From Clostridiales bacterium (GTDB taxonomy: Bacteria; Bacillota; Clostridia; Christensenellales; Borkfalkiaceae): a stretch of 57,040 bases of DNA. Every line of letters begins with the position of its first letter. The first letter of the stretch is position 1. Location: the NCBI GenBank assembly GCA_015069485.1, contig SVIM01000008.1, positions 1-57,040 on the forward strand. The letters run 5' to 3'. Positions 16,658 through 23,855 of the stretch are shown piece after piece. The translations under genes were made by a program, and so were the position numbers. Below the pieces are notes generated by a model that saw only the letters and a list, made by a program, of their open reading frames with translations, was not told the origin of the DNA and searched no databases.

Positions 16658-16690
16658 CAAAATTCGGCGGCGTTTTGCCACCGAATTTCT
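16658..16690 (-). terminator. Probable terminator between tkt and nitroreductase
   Basis: Minus-strand stem AAATTCGGTGGC/GCCGCCGAATTT (one G-T pair) with loop AAAAC, followed only by a short TTTT, so it may be partial. Confidence 0.45.
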
Positions 16691-16708
16691 TAAGTAAGGT
16701 AATAATTC

Positions 16709-18691
16709 TTATTTTCTATTTCTTGCTTTTTCTATCGAAATTTTTGCCTTTGCAGCAATATTTTCTTTAGTAAAGCCAAAGTGTACAAAAAGTTGGCTTG
16801 CAGGTGCAGATAAGCCGAAATCCTTCATTGCAACTATTTCACCGTATTCGCCTGCGTATTTGTACCAAGAGTAGTGTGAAGCTGCTTCTACGCAAACTCT
16901 TGCCTTAACGCTTGAAGGAAGAACGGATTCTTTATACTGCTCGCTCTGCTGTTCAAACGCTTCAATCGAAGGCATCGAAACAACTCTAACCTTAATTTTA
17001 TCCTTTTCCAACAGTTCTTTCGCTTGCATACAGGTTTCTACTTCAGAGCCTGTACCAATTAAAATAACTTCGGGCTTTTTGCAGTCGGCTAAAACGTACG
17101 CGCCCTTTTGTGCTTCTAAACTGCTCTTTTCAAATTGAGGAAGGTTTTGTCTGGAAAGAACGATAACGGTAGGGGTTTTTTCAGTCAATGCAGAAATATA
17201 AGCCGCCGCCGTTTCCTTGCCGTCGCAGGGACGGAATACCTTAAGGTTGGGGATGGAACGGAGAGCGATAAGCTGTTCAATGGGCTGGTGAGTCATACCG
17301 TCTTCGCCAACGCCGATACTGTCGTGCGTCATAACGTAAATAACGGGCAAGCCCATAATTGCGCTCATTCTAATACCGCCCTTCATATAGTCGGAGAAGG
17401 AGAAGAAGGTCGAGCATAACGCGTGTAAACCGCCGTGCAACTGAATACCGTTACAAATAGCCGCCATAGCGTGTTCGCGAATACCAAAGTGGATGTTGCA
17501 TCCCGTTCTGTCCTCGGGGCAGAAATATCCTTTGCCCTTAAGCTCAGTTTTAGTAGAGGGAGCAAGGTCAGCCGAGCCGGACATAATGTTGGGCATAACC
17601 TTTGCAATTTTATTTAAAATAATACCGCCGGAGGAACGGGTAGCGTCTGCCTTTTCAAAGGTGGTAAGACCTTCGATTTTAGAAAAATCAGGCGCTTCGT
17701 TTGCCATATACTGCTTATATTTTTGTGCAAGCTCGGGGTATTCCTTTTCGTATTTAGCAAAAAGCGCGTTCCACTCAAGCTCTTTTTCAGCCTTTCTGTC
17801 TGCAATTCTTTGGCAAAGAGCCTTAACGTCTGCGGGCACTTCAAAGGGTTCTTCCGTCCAATTAAAGAACTCTTTAGTTTTTGCAAGATTATCAACGCCC
17901 AAGGGTGCGCCGTGGGAATCTGCGCTATCAGCAAGGGGAGAGCCGTATCCAATGTGGGACTGGCAAATAATTATGGAAGGTCTTTCCAAATCAGCCTTAG
18001 CCCTTTCAATTGCTGCGCGAAGCTTAATAAGGTTGTTTGCGTCGTCAACCTTTATAACCTGCCAGCCCTGCGCGCAGAATCTCGAAGCAACGTCTTCGCT
18101 AAAAGTAGAATTAATATTGCCTTCAATGGTAATATCGTTTTTATCGTAGAATAATATAAGCTTACCAAGCTTTTGCGTACCTGCAAAGGAGCACGCTTCG
18201 TAGCCAATACCTTCTTCCAAGCAGCCTTCACCGCATAATGCGTAGGTGTAGTGATCAACTACGGGGAAATCGGGCTTATTAAATACTGCCGCAAGATGAG
18301 CTTCGGCAACGGCAAAGCCAACGGCGTTGCCAATACCCTGACCTAAGGGGCCGGTAGAAACTTCTACGCCGTCCGTTTTACCAACTTCGGGGTGACCGGG
18401 GGTTCTAGAGCCGAACTGACGGAAATTCATTAAATCTTCTTTCGTTACGTCGTAGCCGAAAAGGTGCAATAGCGTGTATAAAAGCATTGAACCGTGGCCG
18501 GCAGATAAAACGAATCTGTCGCGGTTATCCCACTTGGGATTTTTATAACTGAAATTTAAATGCTCTGCAAATAATTCATACGCAATGGGTGCAGCGCCAA
18601 TGCAGATTCCGGGGTGGCCGGAGTTTGCCTTTTGTATTGCTTCTGCCGATATAATTCTAACGGTATTTACGGCTTTGTTATGAACGGACAT
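16709..18691 (-). CDS. tkt: Transketolase
   Basis: 660 residues, a complete fused enzyme. The first domain has SGHPGICIGAAP, LSAGHGSMLLY and TGPLGQGIGNAVG, with the ThDP motif GEGCLEEG..N. The pyrimidine domain has GSADLAPS, FGIREHAMAAICNG and THDSIGVGEDGMTHQP, with the catalytic Glu in REH. Reaction: reversible two-carbon transfer between pentose, triose, tetrose and hexose phosphates (ThDP, Mg2+). It supplies erythrose-4-P for DAHP synthase at 9082. TAAGGAGAAACGAATATG gives a strong ribosome site. The gene follows the hexose phosphomutase by 12 bases and is almost certainly cotranscribed with it. Confidence 0.97.
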   Translation of the reverse strand: MSVHNKAVNTVRIISAEAIQKANSGHPGICIGAAPIAYELFAEHLNFSYKNPKWDNRDRFVLSAGHGSMLLYTLLHLFGYDVTKEDLMNFRQFGSRTPGHPEVGKTDGVEVSTGPLGQGIGNAVGFAVAEAHLAAVFNKPDFPVVDHYTYALCGEGCLEEGIGYEACSFAGTQKLGKLILFYDKNDITIEGNINSTFSEDVASRFCAQGWQVIKVDDANNLIKLRAAIERAKADLERPSIIICQSHIGYGSPLADSADSHGAPLGVDNLAKTKEFFNWTEEPFEVPADVKALCQRIADRKAEKELEWNALFAKYEKEYPELAQKYKQYMANEAPDFSKIEGLTTFEKADATRSSGGIILNKIAKVMPNIMSGSADLAPSTKTELKGKGYFCPEDRTGCNIHFGIREHAMAAICNGIQLHGGLHALCSTFFSFSDYMKGGIRMSAIMGLPVIYVMTHDSIGVGEDGMTHQPIEQLIALRSIPNLKVFRPCDGKETAAAYISALTEKTPTVIVLSRQNLPQFEKSSLEAQKGAYVLADCKKPEVILIGTGSEVETCMQAKELLEKDKIKVRVVSMPSIEAFEQQSEQYKESVLPSSVKARVCVEAASHYSWYKYAGEYGEIVAMKDFGLSAPASQLFVHFGFTKENIAAKAKISIEKARNRK

Positions 18692-18703
18692 ATTCGTTTC
18701 TCC

Positions 18704-20218
18704 TTATTCGTTTATATAAGATTTTATTTTTATGGCATTTAAAAAGGTGTAACCCTTTAATAAATCGTAAAGCTTTTGTGCAATAACCTTCGTTCCGCCC
18801 ACGCTGTCGCTTTCAATATTAATGGGCATAATAGGGTCGTGCACACTCATTCTAACAAGCGCCCAGCCGTTTCCTACGGTATCGTCGAAATTAATTCTAA
18901 CTCCTTCGTAGTTATCGTTTGCAAGGGTTAAATGCTCGTCGCGGACAACCGCTTTTTTAATATCTTCAATAACCAGCGCTCCAAGTAATTTAAAGTCGCA
19001 GCCTTTATCAAAGTTCAATCTAATTTCAACTTCTTCTTCGGCTTCGTGTAAGTCTTTAATAAGGTCGAATAAATTTTCGCCCTTTTTAGCTTGCTCTGCA
19101 AAGCCTATAAGTATTCTCGTAACAAGGTAAGCACCGTCGTCTAAAAAGTAATTTTCCTTTAAGGCGGCGTGGCCGGAGGTTTCGATAGCGAGGGGAGAAT
19201 ATTCTCCGCTTTCGTTAAGCTCTACGCTCTTTCCAATAACGTTTTTATAACCGCGCTTAAATCTTAAGTGCTTTCCGCCGTGCTCTTTAATAAATTTAGC
19301 AAGCCCGTCGCTCGTTACCGAGTCGGTTACGATAGTGCCCTGCTTTTCCTTTAAAAGTATTGCGGAAATAAGCGCGATAAGCTTGTTGCGGTTTACTTCC
19401 TTTCCGTCGGGGTCAACTACTGCAGCCCTATCCACGTCGGTATCAAAAATAATTCCAAGGTCGGCTTTATTTTTTATTACGGCGTCGCAAATAGCCTTCA
19501 TTGCAACCTTGTCTTCGGGGTTGGGGATATGGTTAGGGAAGCTTCCGTCGGGTTGTAAAAACTGGCTTCCTTCGGTGTCTGCTCCTAACGGAATAAGCAC
19601 CTTTTCCACAAAAAATCCGCCCGCTCCGTTTCCTGCGTCAACTATAATCCTTTTGCCTAAAAGGGGCTTTTCACCGCACGCCGAGGTTACCTTGCTTACT
19701 AAATCAGCGCAGTACTCGTCAATAAAGCTCTTTTCTTCATAGCTTCCGTTACCGCTTAAAAATTCGCCCTTTTCGGCAATATGCAAAAGCTCGGTAATGT
19801 CGCTACTTTCCAGTCCGCCTTCGGGTGTAAAAAATTTAAGCCCGTTGCGGTTAAAGGGAAGGTGGGAAGCGGTTATCATAATGCTTGCGTCACAGTCCCA
19901 TCCGCCGTTTTTTAAAAGCATAAACATAGAGGGGGTGGAAGAAAGCCCCGTATAAACGAGGTCGCACCCGCTTTCTTGGCAGGCCGTTTTAACCGCCCCT
20001 AAAATTCGGGGTGCAGAAAGGCGCGAATCGTTGCCAACGGCAATTTTAATTTTGTCCTTTCCAATTCTTTCCGCTTGCATCTTTAAAAATGCTTTTACAA
20101 TATAAATTATGGCTTCGTCGGTAAGGTTTACGCTTTCGCCTTCAACGCCTTCAAGCGCAACGCCCCTTACGTCCGTACCACTTTTAAGTTTTAAAAAATC
20201 AATTTTACACATAATCAT
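18704..20218 (-). CDS. Phosphomannomutase/phosphoglucomutase (alpha-D-phosphohexomutase)
   Basis: 504 residues. The phosphoserine loop is TASHLPFNRNG (S118), the Mg2+ loop DTDVDR near 260, and the sugar-binding loop ETSGHAALKE. These fit the PMM/PGM group rather than GlmM (whose loop is SASHNP). It interconverts hexose-1- and -6-phosphates for glycan precursors. The gene has two possible starts, ATG 20218 and ATG 20212, and neither has a ribosome site. A TTGAAT-17-TATAAT promoter ends only four bases before the first ATG, so the mRNA is predicted to be leaderless or nearly so. tkt follows 12 bases later. Confidence 0.9.
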   Translation of the reverse strand: MIMCKIDFLKLKSGTDVRGVALEGVEGESVNLTDEAIIYIVKAFLKMQAERIGKDKIKIAVGNDSRLSAPRILGAVKTACQESGCDLVYTGLSSTPSMFMLLKNGGWDCDASIMITASHLPFNRNGLKFFTPEGGLESSDITELLHIAEKGEFLSGNGSYEEKSFIDEYCADLVSKVTSACGEKPLLGKRIIVDAGNGAGGFFVEKVLIPLGADTEGSQFLQPDGSFPNHIPNPEDKVAMKAICDAVIKNKADLGIIFDTDVDRAAVVDPDGKEVNRNKLIALISAILLKEKQGTIVTDSVTSDGLAKFIKEHGGKHLRFKRGYKNVIGKSVELNESGEYSPLAIETSGHAALKENYFLDDGAYLVTRILIGFAEQAKKGENLFDLIKDLHEAEEEVEIRLNFDKGCDFKLLGALVIEDIKKAVVRDEHLTLANDNYEGVRINFDDTVGNGWALVRMSVHDPIMPINIESDSVGGTKVIAQKLYDLLKGYTFLNAIKIKSYINE

Positions 20219-20222
20219 AAAT

Positions 20223-20251
20223 ATTATACAATATTTAGTGGTTCAATTCAA
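20223..20251 (-). promoter_or_regulatory. Promoter overlapping the phosphomutase start
   Basis: TTGAAT (20251-20246), 17 bases, TATAAT (20228-20223). The -10 box ends four bases before ATG 20218 and ten before ATG 20212. Confidence 0.65.
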
Positions 20252-20380
20252 GTGTTTAAACACAAAAATAATGCAGTTTTTTTAAAATAAAAAAATTAAA
20301 CGGTAAATTTTTTTCAAAAAAGTAAAATAAACCCAGCATTATGCTATAAAATAACACAATTTGGCATAAAGTATCAAAAA

Positions 20381-20396
20381 ACACAATATATTGTGT
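20381..20396. promoter_or_regulatory. 16-bp perfect palindrome upstream of the pfl promoter (candidate operator)
   Basis: ACACAATATATTGTGT is its own reverse complement. Its centre is about 82 bases upstream of the predicted pfl transcription start (near 20471). A further half-site ACACAAT occurs at 20354-20360. No known consensus is matched exactly. Confidence 0.5.
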
Positions 20397-20435
20397 CGAT
20401 AAAAAAATACTTAATACAATATTTTGATTTTTCTA

Positions 20436-20464
20436 TTGACAAAATAATAATGTTTTGCTATAAT
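20436..20464 (+). promoter_or_regulatory. Consensus sigma-A promoter of pflA-pflB
   Basis: TTGACA (20436-20441), 17 bases, TATAAT (20459-20464): perfect in both boxes and spacing. Confidence 0.93.
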
Positions 20465-20477
20465 AAAGTCAAATAAA

Positions 20478-20560
20478 AAGCTCGCCGTAACTGACGAATT
20501 TTTGCGAATTGACGCAAGGGAACGGCAAGTCAGCTTAAAAGTCGTTCGTCTGGGCAGTTT
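20478..20560 (+). promoter_or_regulatory. ZTP (pfl motif) riboswitch
   Basis: CTCGCCGTAACTGACG, a TTGCG/CGCAA hairpin, GGGAACGGC, GTCAG and finally CGTCTGGGCAG match the order of conserved pieces of the pfl/ZTP RNA, whose 3' part is usually CCGCCTGGGC. Location before pflA-pflB is the context that named the motif. The 3' CTGGGCAG also forms the left arm of a terminator, so ligand (ZTP/ZMP) would be expected to prevent termination. Confidence 0.85.
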
Positions 20561-20592
20561 TATTTTTAAAACGGCTCTTTTTGTTTTTTAAT
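20552..20592 (+). terminator. ZTP riboswitch expression-platform terminator
   Basis: GGGCAGTTTTA pairs with TAAAACGGCTC (one mismatch, one wobble), followed by TTTTTGTTTTTT. The left arm is shared with the aptamer. Confidence 0.85.
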
Positions 20593-20638
20593 TAAAAGGG
20601 CTTTAACGGCAAAAAAAATCGTCTTTTTTAAGGGTGTT

Positions 20639-21355
20639 ATGGTAGGATATATTCATTCGTTCGAATCTTTTGGTACGGTAGACGGTCCCGGTATTCGCTT
20701 CGTCGTTTTTATGCAGGGCTGTCCTATGCGTTGTCTATATTGCCACAACCCCGATACTTGGGCGTTAAACTGCGGAAAGCAATACTCTGCAGAAGAAGTT
20801 GCAAAAACCGCGCTTAAATATAAAAGCTACATTTCAAACGGTGGTGGCGTAACCGTTTCGGGCGGTGAGCCTTTACTTCAAGCAGAATTTATTACGAGCC
20901 TTTTTAAAATTTTAAAAGAAAACGGCGTCCACACGGCGATAGATACTTCCGGTATAACCTATAGCGAAGCGAATAAAGAGCAAATAGAAGGTCTTTTAAA
21001 ATATACCGATTTAGTTATAGTTGATATAAAGCATATCGACGAAAATGAGCATAAAAGGCTAACCGGGCGTTCAAACAAAAATGTTTTGAATTTCGTTCAA
21101 AAATTAAGCGATATGGGAAAAGATATGTGGATTAGGCACGTACTCGTTCCCGAAATTACCGATAACGACGAATATTTACAAAAGCTTTCCGCTTTTATTA
21201 AAACCTTAAAAACCGTTAAAAGGGTAGAAGTTTTGCCCTACCACACTATGGGCGAGGTCAAATACGAAAGGTTGGGGTTAGATTACGCCCTTAAAGGCGT
21301 TTTGCCCCCCACGGAGGATAGGGTTTTAAACGCAAAAAAAATTTTAAATATATAA
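20639..21355 (+). CDS. pflA: Pyruvate formate-lyase activating enzyme (radical SAM)
   Basis: 238 residues. The radical SAM cluster motif is C28-x3-C32-x2-C35 in GCPMRCLYCHNPDTW, identical in form to PflA. A GGEPLLQ SAM-binding strand and VLPYHTMG near the C-terminus are also typical. It installs the glycyl radical on PflB using SAM and a [4Fe-4S] cluster under anoxia. The ATG at 20639 has a modest AAGGGTG ribosome site. The pflB gene follows after 60 bases; the order pflA-pflB is reversed compared with E. coli. Expression is predicted to depend on the ZTP riboswitch and the upstream palindrome. Confidence 0.95.
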   Translation: MVGYIHSFESFGTVDGPGIRFVVFMQGCPMRCLYCHNPDTWALNCGKQYSAEEVAKTALKYKSYISNGGGVTVSGGEPLLQAEFITSLFKILKENGVHTAIDTSGITYSEANKEQIEGLLKYTDLVIVDIKHIDENEHKRLTGRSNKNVLNFVQKLSDMGKDMWIRHVLVPEITDNDEYLQKLSAFIKTLKTVKRVEVLPYHTMGEVKYERLGLDYALKGVLPPTEDRVLNAKKILNI

Positions 21356-21415
21356 GTTTAAAAGCATTAAGTTTTTTAAATTACACAAGATAAATCGTAT
21401 TAAAAGGAGAAAATT

Positions 21416-23674
21416 ATGTTTTACGATGCATGGAAGGGCTTTGTGCCCGGTAAATGGAGCAACGACGAGGTTGACGTAAGAGATTTTATTCAACTTAACT
21501 ATACCCCCTACGAAGGTGAGGGTGATTTCCTTGCGCCCGCAACCGAAGATACGAAAATCCTTTGGGAGCAAATTTTAAAGCTAACCGAAGAAGAGCGTCA
21601 AGCAGGCGGCGTATTAAACGCTGATACTTATATTATTTCCACCTTAACCAGCCACGGCGCAGGTTATTTAGATAAAGAAAGGGAAAAAATCGTAGGCTTG
21701 CAAACGGACAAGCCCTTTAAGCGTGCCTTACATCCCTTTGGCGGAATTAAAATGGCAGAGCAAGCAATTAACGCTTACGGCTACGAGCTTCACCCCGACG
21801 TACGCGACGTATTTATAAAATACCGCAAAACGCATAACGACGGCGTGTACGACGCGTACACCCCCGAAATGCGCAGGGCAAGAAGAGCGCACATTTTAAC
21901 CGGTCTTCCCGATACTTACGGCAGGGGCAGAATTATCGGCGACTACAGAAGAGTTGCTTTGTACGGCATTGACTATTTAGTAGCGCAAAAGGAAAAGGAT
22001 AAGGATATTATCGACGGCGAAATGATTCCCGAAAGAATTAAAGCAAGGGAAGAAGTTGCCGACCAAATTAAAGCCTTAAAGTCGTTAAAGCTTATGGCTT
22101 CCTATTACGGCAAAGATATTTCCAAGCCCGCAACCACCGCGCAGGAAGCAATTCAAGCCTTATATTTTGGCTATCTCGGCGCAATTAAAGATCAAAACGG
22201 CGCAGCTATGTCTATCGGCAGAAACACCGCCTTCCTCGATATTTATATTCAGCGTGATATTGAAAACGGAGTATTGACGGAAGAGGGCGCGCAAGAGCTT
22301 ATCGACCAATTTATTATGAAGCTACGCATCGTTAAGTTTATGCGTACTAAAGAATATAACAATCTTTTCTCGGGCGATCCCACTTGGGTTACCGAAGCTA
22401 TAGGCGGTATGGGTACGGACGGCAGAACGCTCGTAACTAAAACCTCCTTCCGCGTGCTTCACACTCTCGATAATTTAGGCCCTGCACCCGAACCTAACTT
22501 AACCGTATTATGGTCTAAAAATCTTCCCGAAGGCTTCAAGCGCTACTGTGCAAAGGCTTCTATAAAAACCTCTGCAATTCAGTACGAAAACGACGATTTA
22601 ATGCGTCCCGAAATGGGCGACGACTACGCTATTGCTTGTTGCGTAAGTTCTATGAGAGTGGGCAAGGATATGCAGCTTTTCGGCGCAAGAGCAAACCTTG
22701 CAAAATGTCTTTTATACGCTATAAATGGCGGTAAGGACGAAATGATAAAAGATAGGGAAACAGGCAAGGCTTTCCAGGTTTCCCCTGCATATATGCCCGT
22801 TTTAGGCGACGGTCCTTTAGATTATAACGACGTAATTAGCAAGTACGACAATATGATGACTTGGCTTGCAAAGCTTTACGTAAACGTATTAAATTTAATC
22901 CACTATATGCACGATAAATATAGCTACGAGGCGTTGGAAATGGCTCTTCACGATACAAACGTTCGCCGTTTCTTCGCAACCGGTATTGCAGGTCTTTCGT
23001 GTGCGGTTGACTCTCTTTCTGCAATTAAGTACGCAAAGGTTTACCCCATCCGTAACGAAGAGGGCTTGGTGGTAGATTATAAGGTGGAGGGTGACTTCCC
23101 TAAATACGGCAATAACGACGACAGGGTTGACGATATTGCAGTTTGGCTTGTAAAAACCTTTATGGAAAAAATCAAAAGCCACTACACTCACCGCAACAGC
23201 GTTCCTACTATGTCCATATTAACGATAACCTCTAACGTAGTTTACGGTAAAAACACGGGCAACACCCCCGACGGAAGAAGAGCAGGCGAGCCTTTAGCCC
23301 CCGGCGCTAACCCTATGCACGGTAGAGATACTAACGGCGCTTTAGCTTCGCTCGAATCCGTTGCAAAGCTTCCTTATCAGCACGCAAAGGACGGTATTTC
23401 CAATACCTTCTCCATAACCCCCAACTCTCTCGGCAAGGACGAAGCTTCACAGCAAACCAACCTTATCAATTTAATGGACGGCTATTGCAATAACGGCGGT
23501 TTCCACTTAAACGTAAACGTATTCAGTCGCGAAACGCTTTTAGACGCGCAAGCGCACCCTGAAAAATACCCTCAGCTCACCATAAGGGTTTCCGGCTATG
23601 CAGTAAACTTTAATAAGCTTACCAAGGAACAGCAGGATGACGTTATTTCGCGTACTATCCACGAATCATTTTAA
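21416..23674 (+). CDS. pflB: Formate C-acetyltransferase (pyruvate formate-lyase)
   Basis: 752 residues, close to E. coli PflB (760). Catalytic cysteines are C408-C409 in AIACCVSSM. The glycyl radical residue is G727 in [31 protein letters not shown] matches PFL rather than glycerol or choline lyases. Reaction: pyruvate plus CoA to acetyl-CoA and formate, the central anaerobic branch; formate feeds one-carbon folate metabolism, consistent with ZTP control. AAAAGGAGAAAATTATG is a strong ribosome site. Codon use is more biased than in the neighbours (many AAG, GAC, TTC), suggesting high expression. A terminator follows. Confidence 0.97.
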   Translation: MFYDAWKGFVPGKWSNDEVDVRDFIQLNYTPYEGEGDFLAPATEDTKILWEQILKLTEEERQAGGVLNADTYIISTLTSHGAGYLDKEREKIVGLQTDKPFKRALHPFGGIKMAEQAINAYGYELHPDVRDVFIKYRKTHNDGVYDAYTPEMRRARRAHILTGLPDTYGRGRIIGDYRRVALYGIDYLVAQKEKDKDIIDGEMIPERIKAREEVADQIKALKSLKLMASYYGKDISKPATTAQEAIQALYFGYLGAIKDQNGAAMSIGRNTAFLDIYIQRDIENGVLTEEGAQELIDQFIMKLRIVKFMRTKEYNNLFSGDPTWVTEAIGGMGTDGRTLVTKTSFRVLHTLDNLGPAPEPNLTVLWSKNLPEGFKRYCAKASIKTSAIQYENDDLMRPEMGDDYAIACCVSSMRVGKDMQLFGARANLAKCLLYAINGGKDEMIKDRETGKAFQVSPAYMPVLGDGPLDYNDVISKYDNMMTWLAKLYVNVLNLIHYMHDKYSYEALEMALHDTNVRRFFATGIAGLSCAVDSLSAIKYAKVYPIRNEEGLVVDYKVEGDFPKYGNNDDRVDDIAVWLVKTFMEKIKSHYTHRNSVPTMSILTITSNVVYGKNTGNTPDGRRAGEPLAPGANPMHGRDTNGALASLESVAKLPYQHAKDGISNTFSITPNSLGKDEASQQTNLINLMDGYCNNGGFHLNVNVFSRETLLDAQAHPEKYPQLTIRVSGYAVNFNKLTKEQQDDVISRTIHESF

Positions 23675-23731
23675 TTAACCACGGCTTACGGCAAACTAAT
23701 AAGCGTTTGGTAACAATAAAATAATATAATA

Positions 23732-23763
23732 CCGCCGACGGAAAAATCCGTCGGCGGCTTTTA
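23732..23763 (+). terminator. Intrinsic terminator of pflA-pflB
   Basis: Stem CCGCCGACGGA/TCCGTCGGCGG with loop AAAA, then CTTTTATT. Confidence 0.92.
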
Positions 23764-23797
23764 TTAAAAAACTTTTAATAAATTCTTTATTAAACTA

Positions 23798-23826
23798 TTT
23801 ACAACACACTAAAAATATCATATAAT
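23798..23826 (+). promoter_or_regulatory. Sigma-A promoter of the BIG2/VanZ gene
   Basis: TTTACA (23798-23803), 17 bases, TATAAT (23821-23826). Confidence 0.7.
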
Positions 23827-23855
23827 ATACTTACTATAAAAGGAAGAGATAAGGG

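Noticed and set aside
17493-18149. A 218-codon open frame antisense to transketolase.
   Set aside because: The minus-strand transketolase is complete and conserved; the antisense frame has no ribosome site or recognisable motif.
16709-20218. GlmM for the hexose phosphomutase.
   Set aside because: The serine loop is TASHLPFNRNG, not the SASHNP type of GlmM, and length is 504 rather than about 450.
20381-20396. Assigning the pfl palindrome as a Rex site.
   Set aside because: It lacks the TTGTGA/TTGTTAA arms with the right spacing; left as an unassigned operator candidate.
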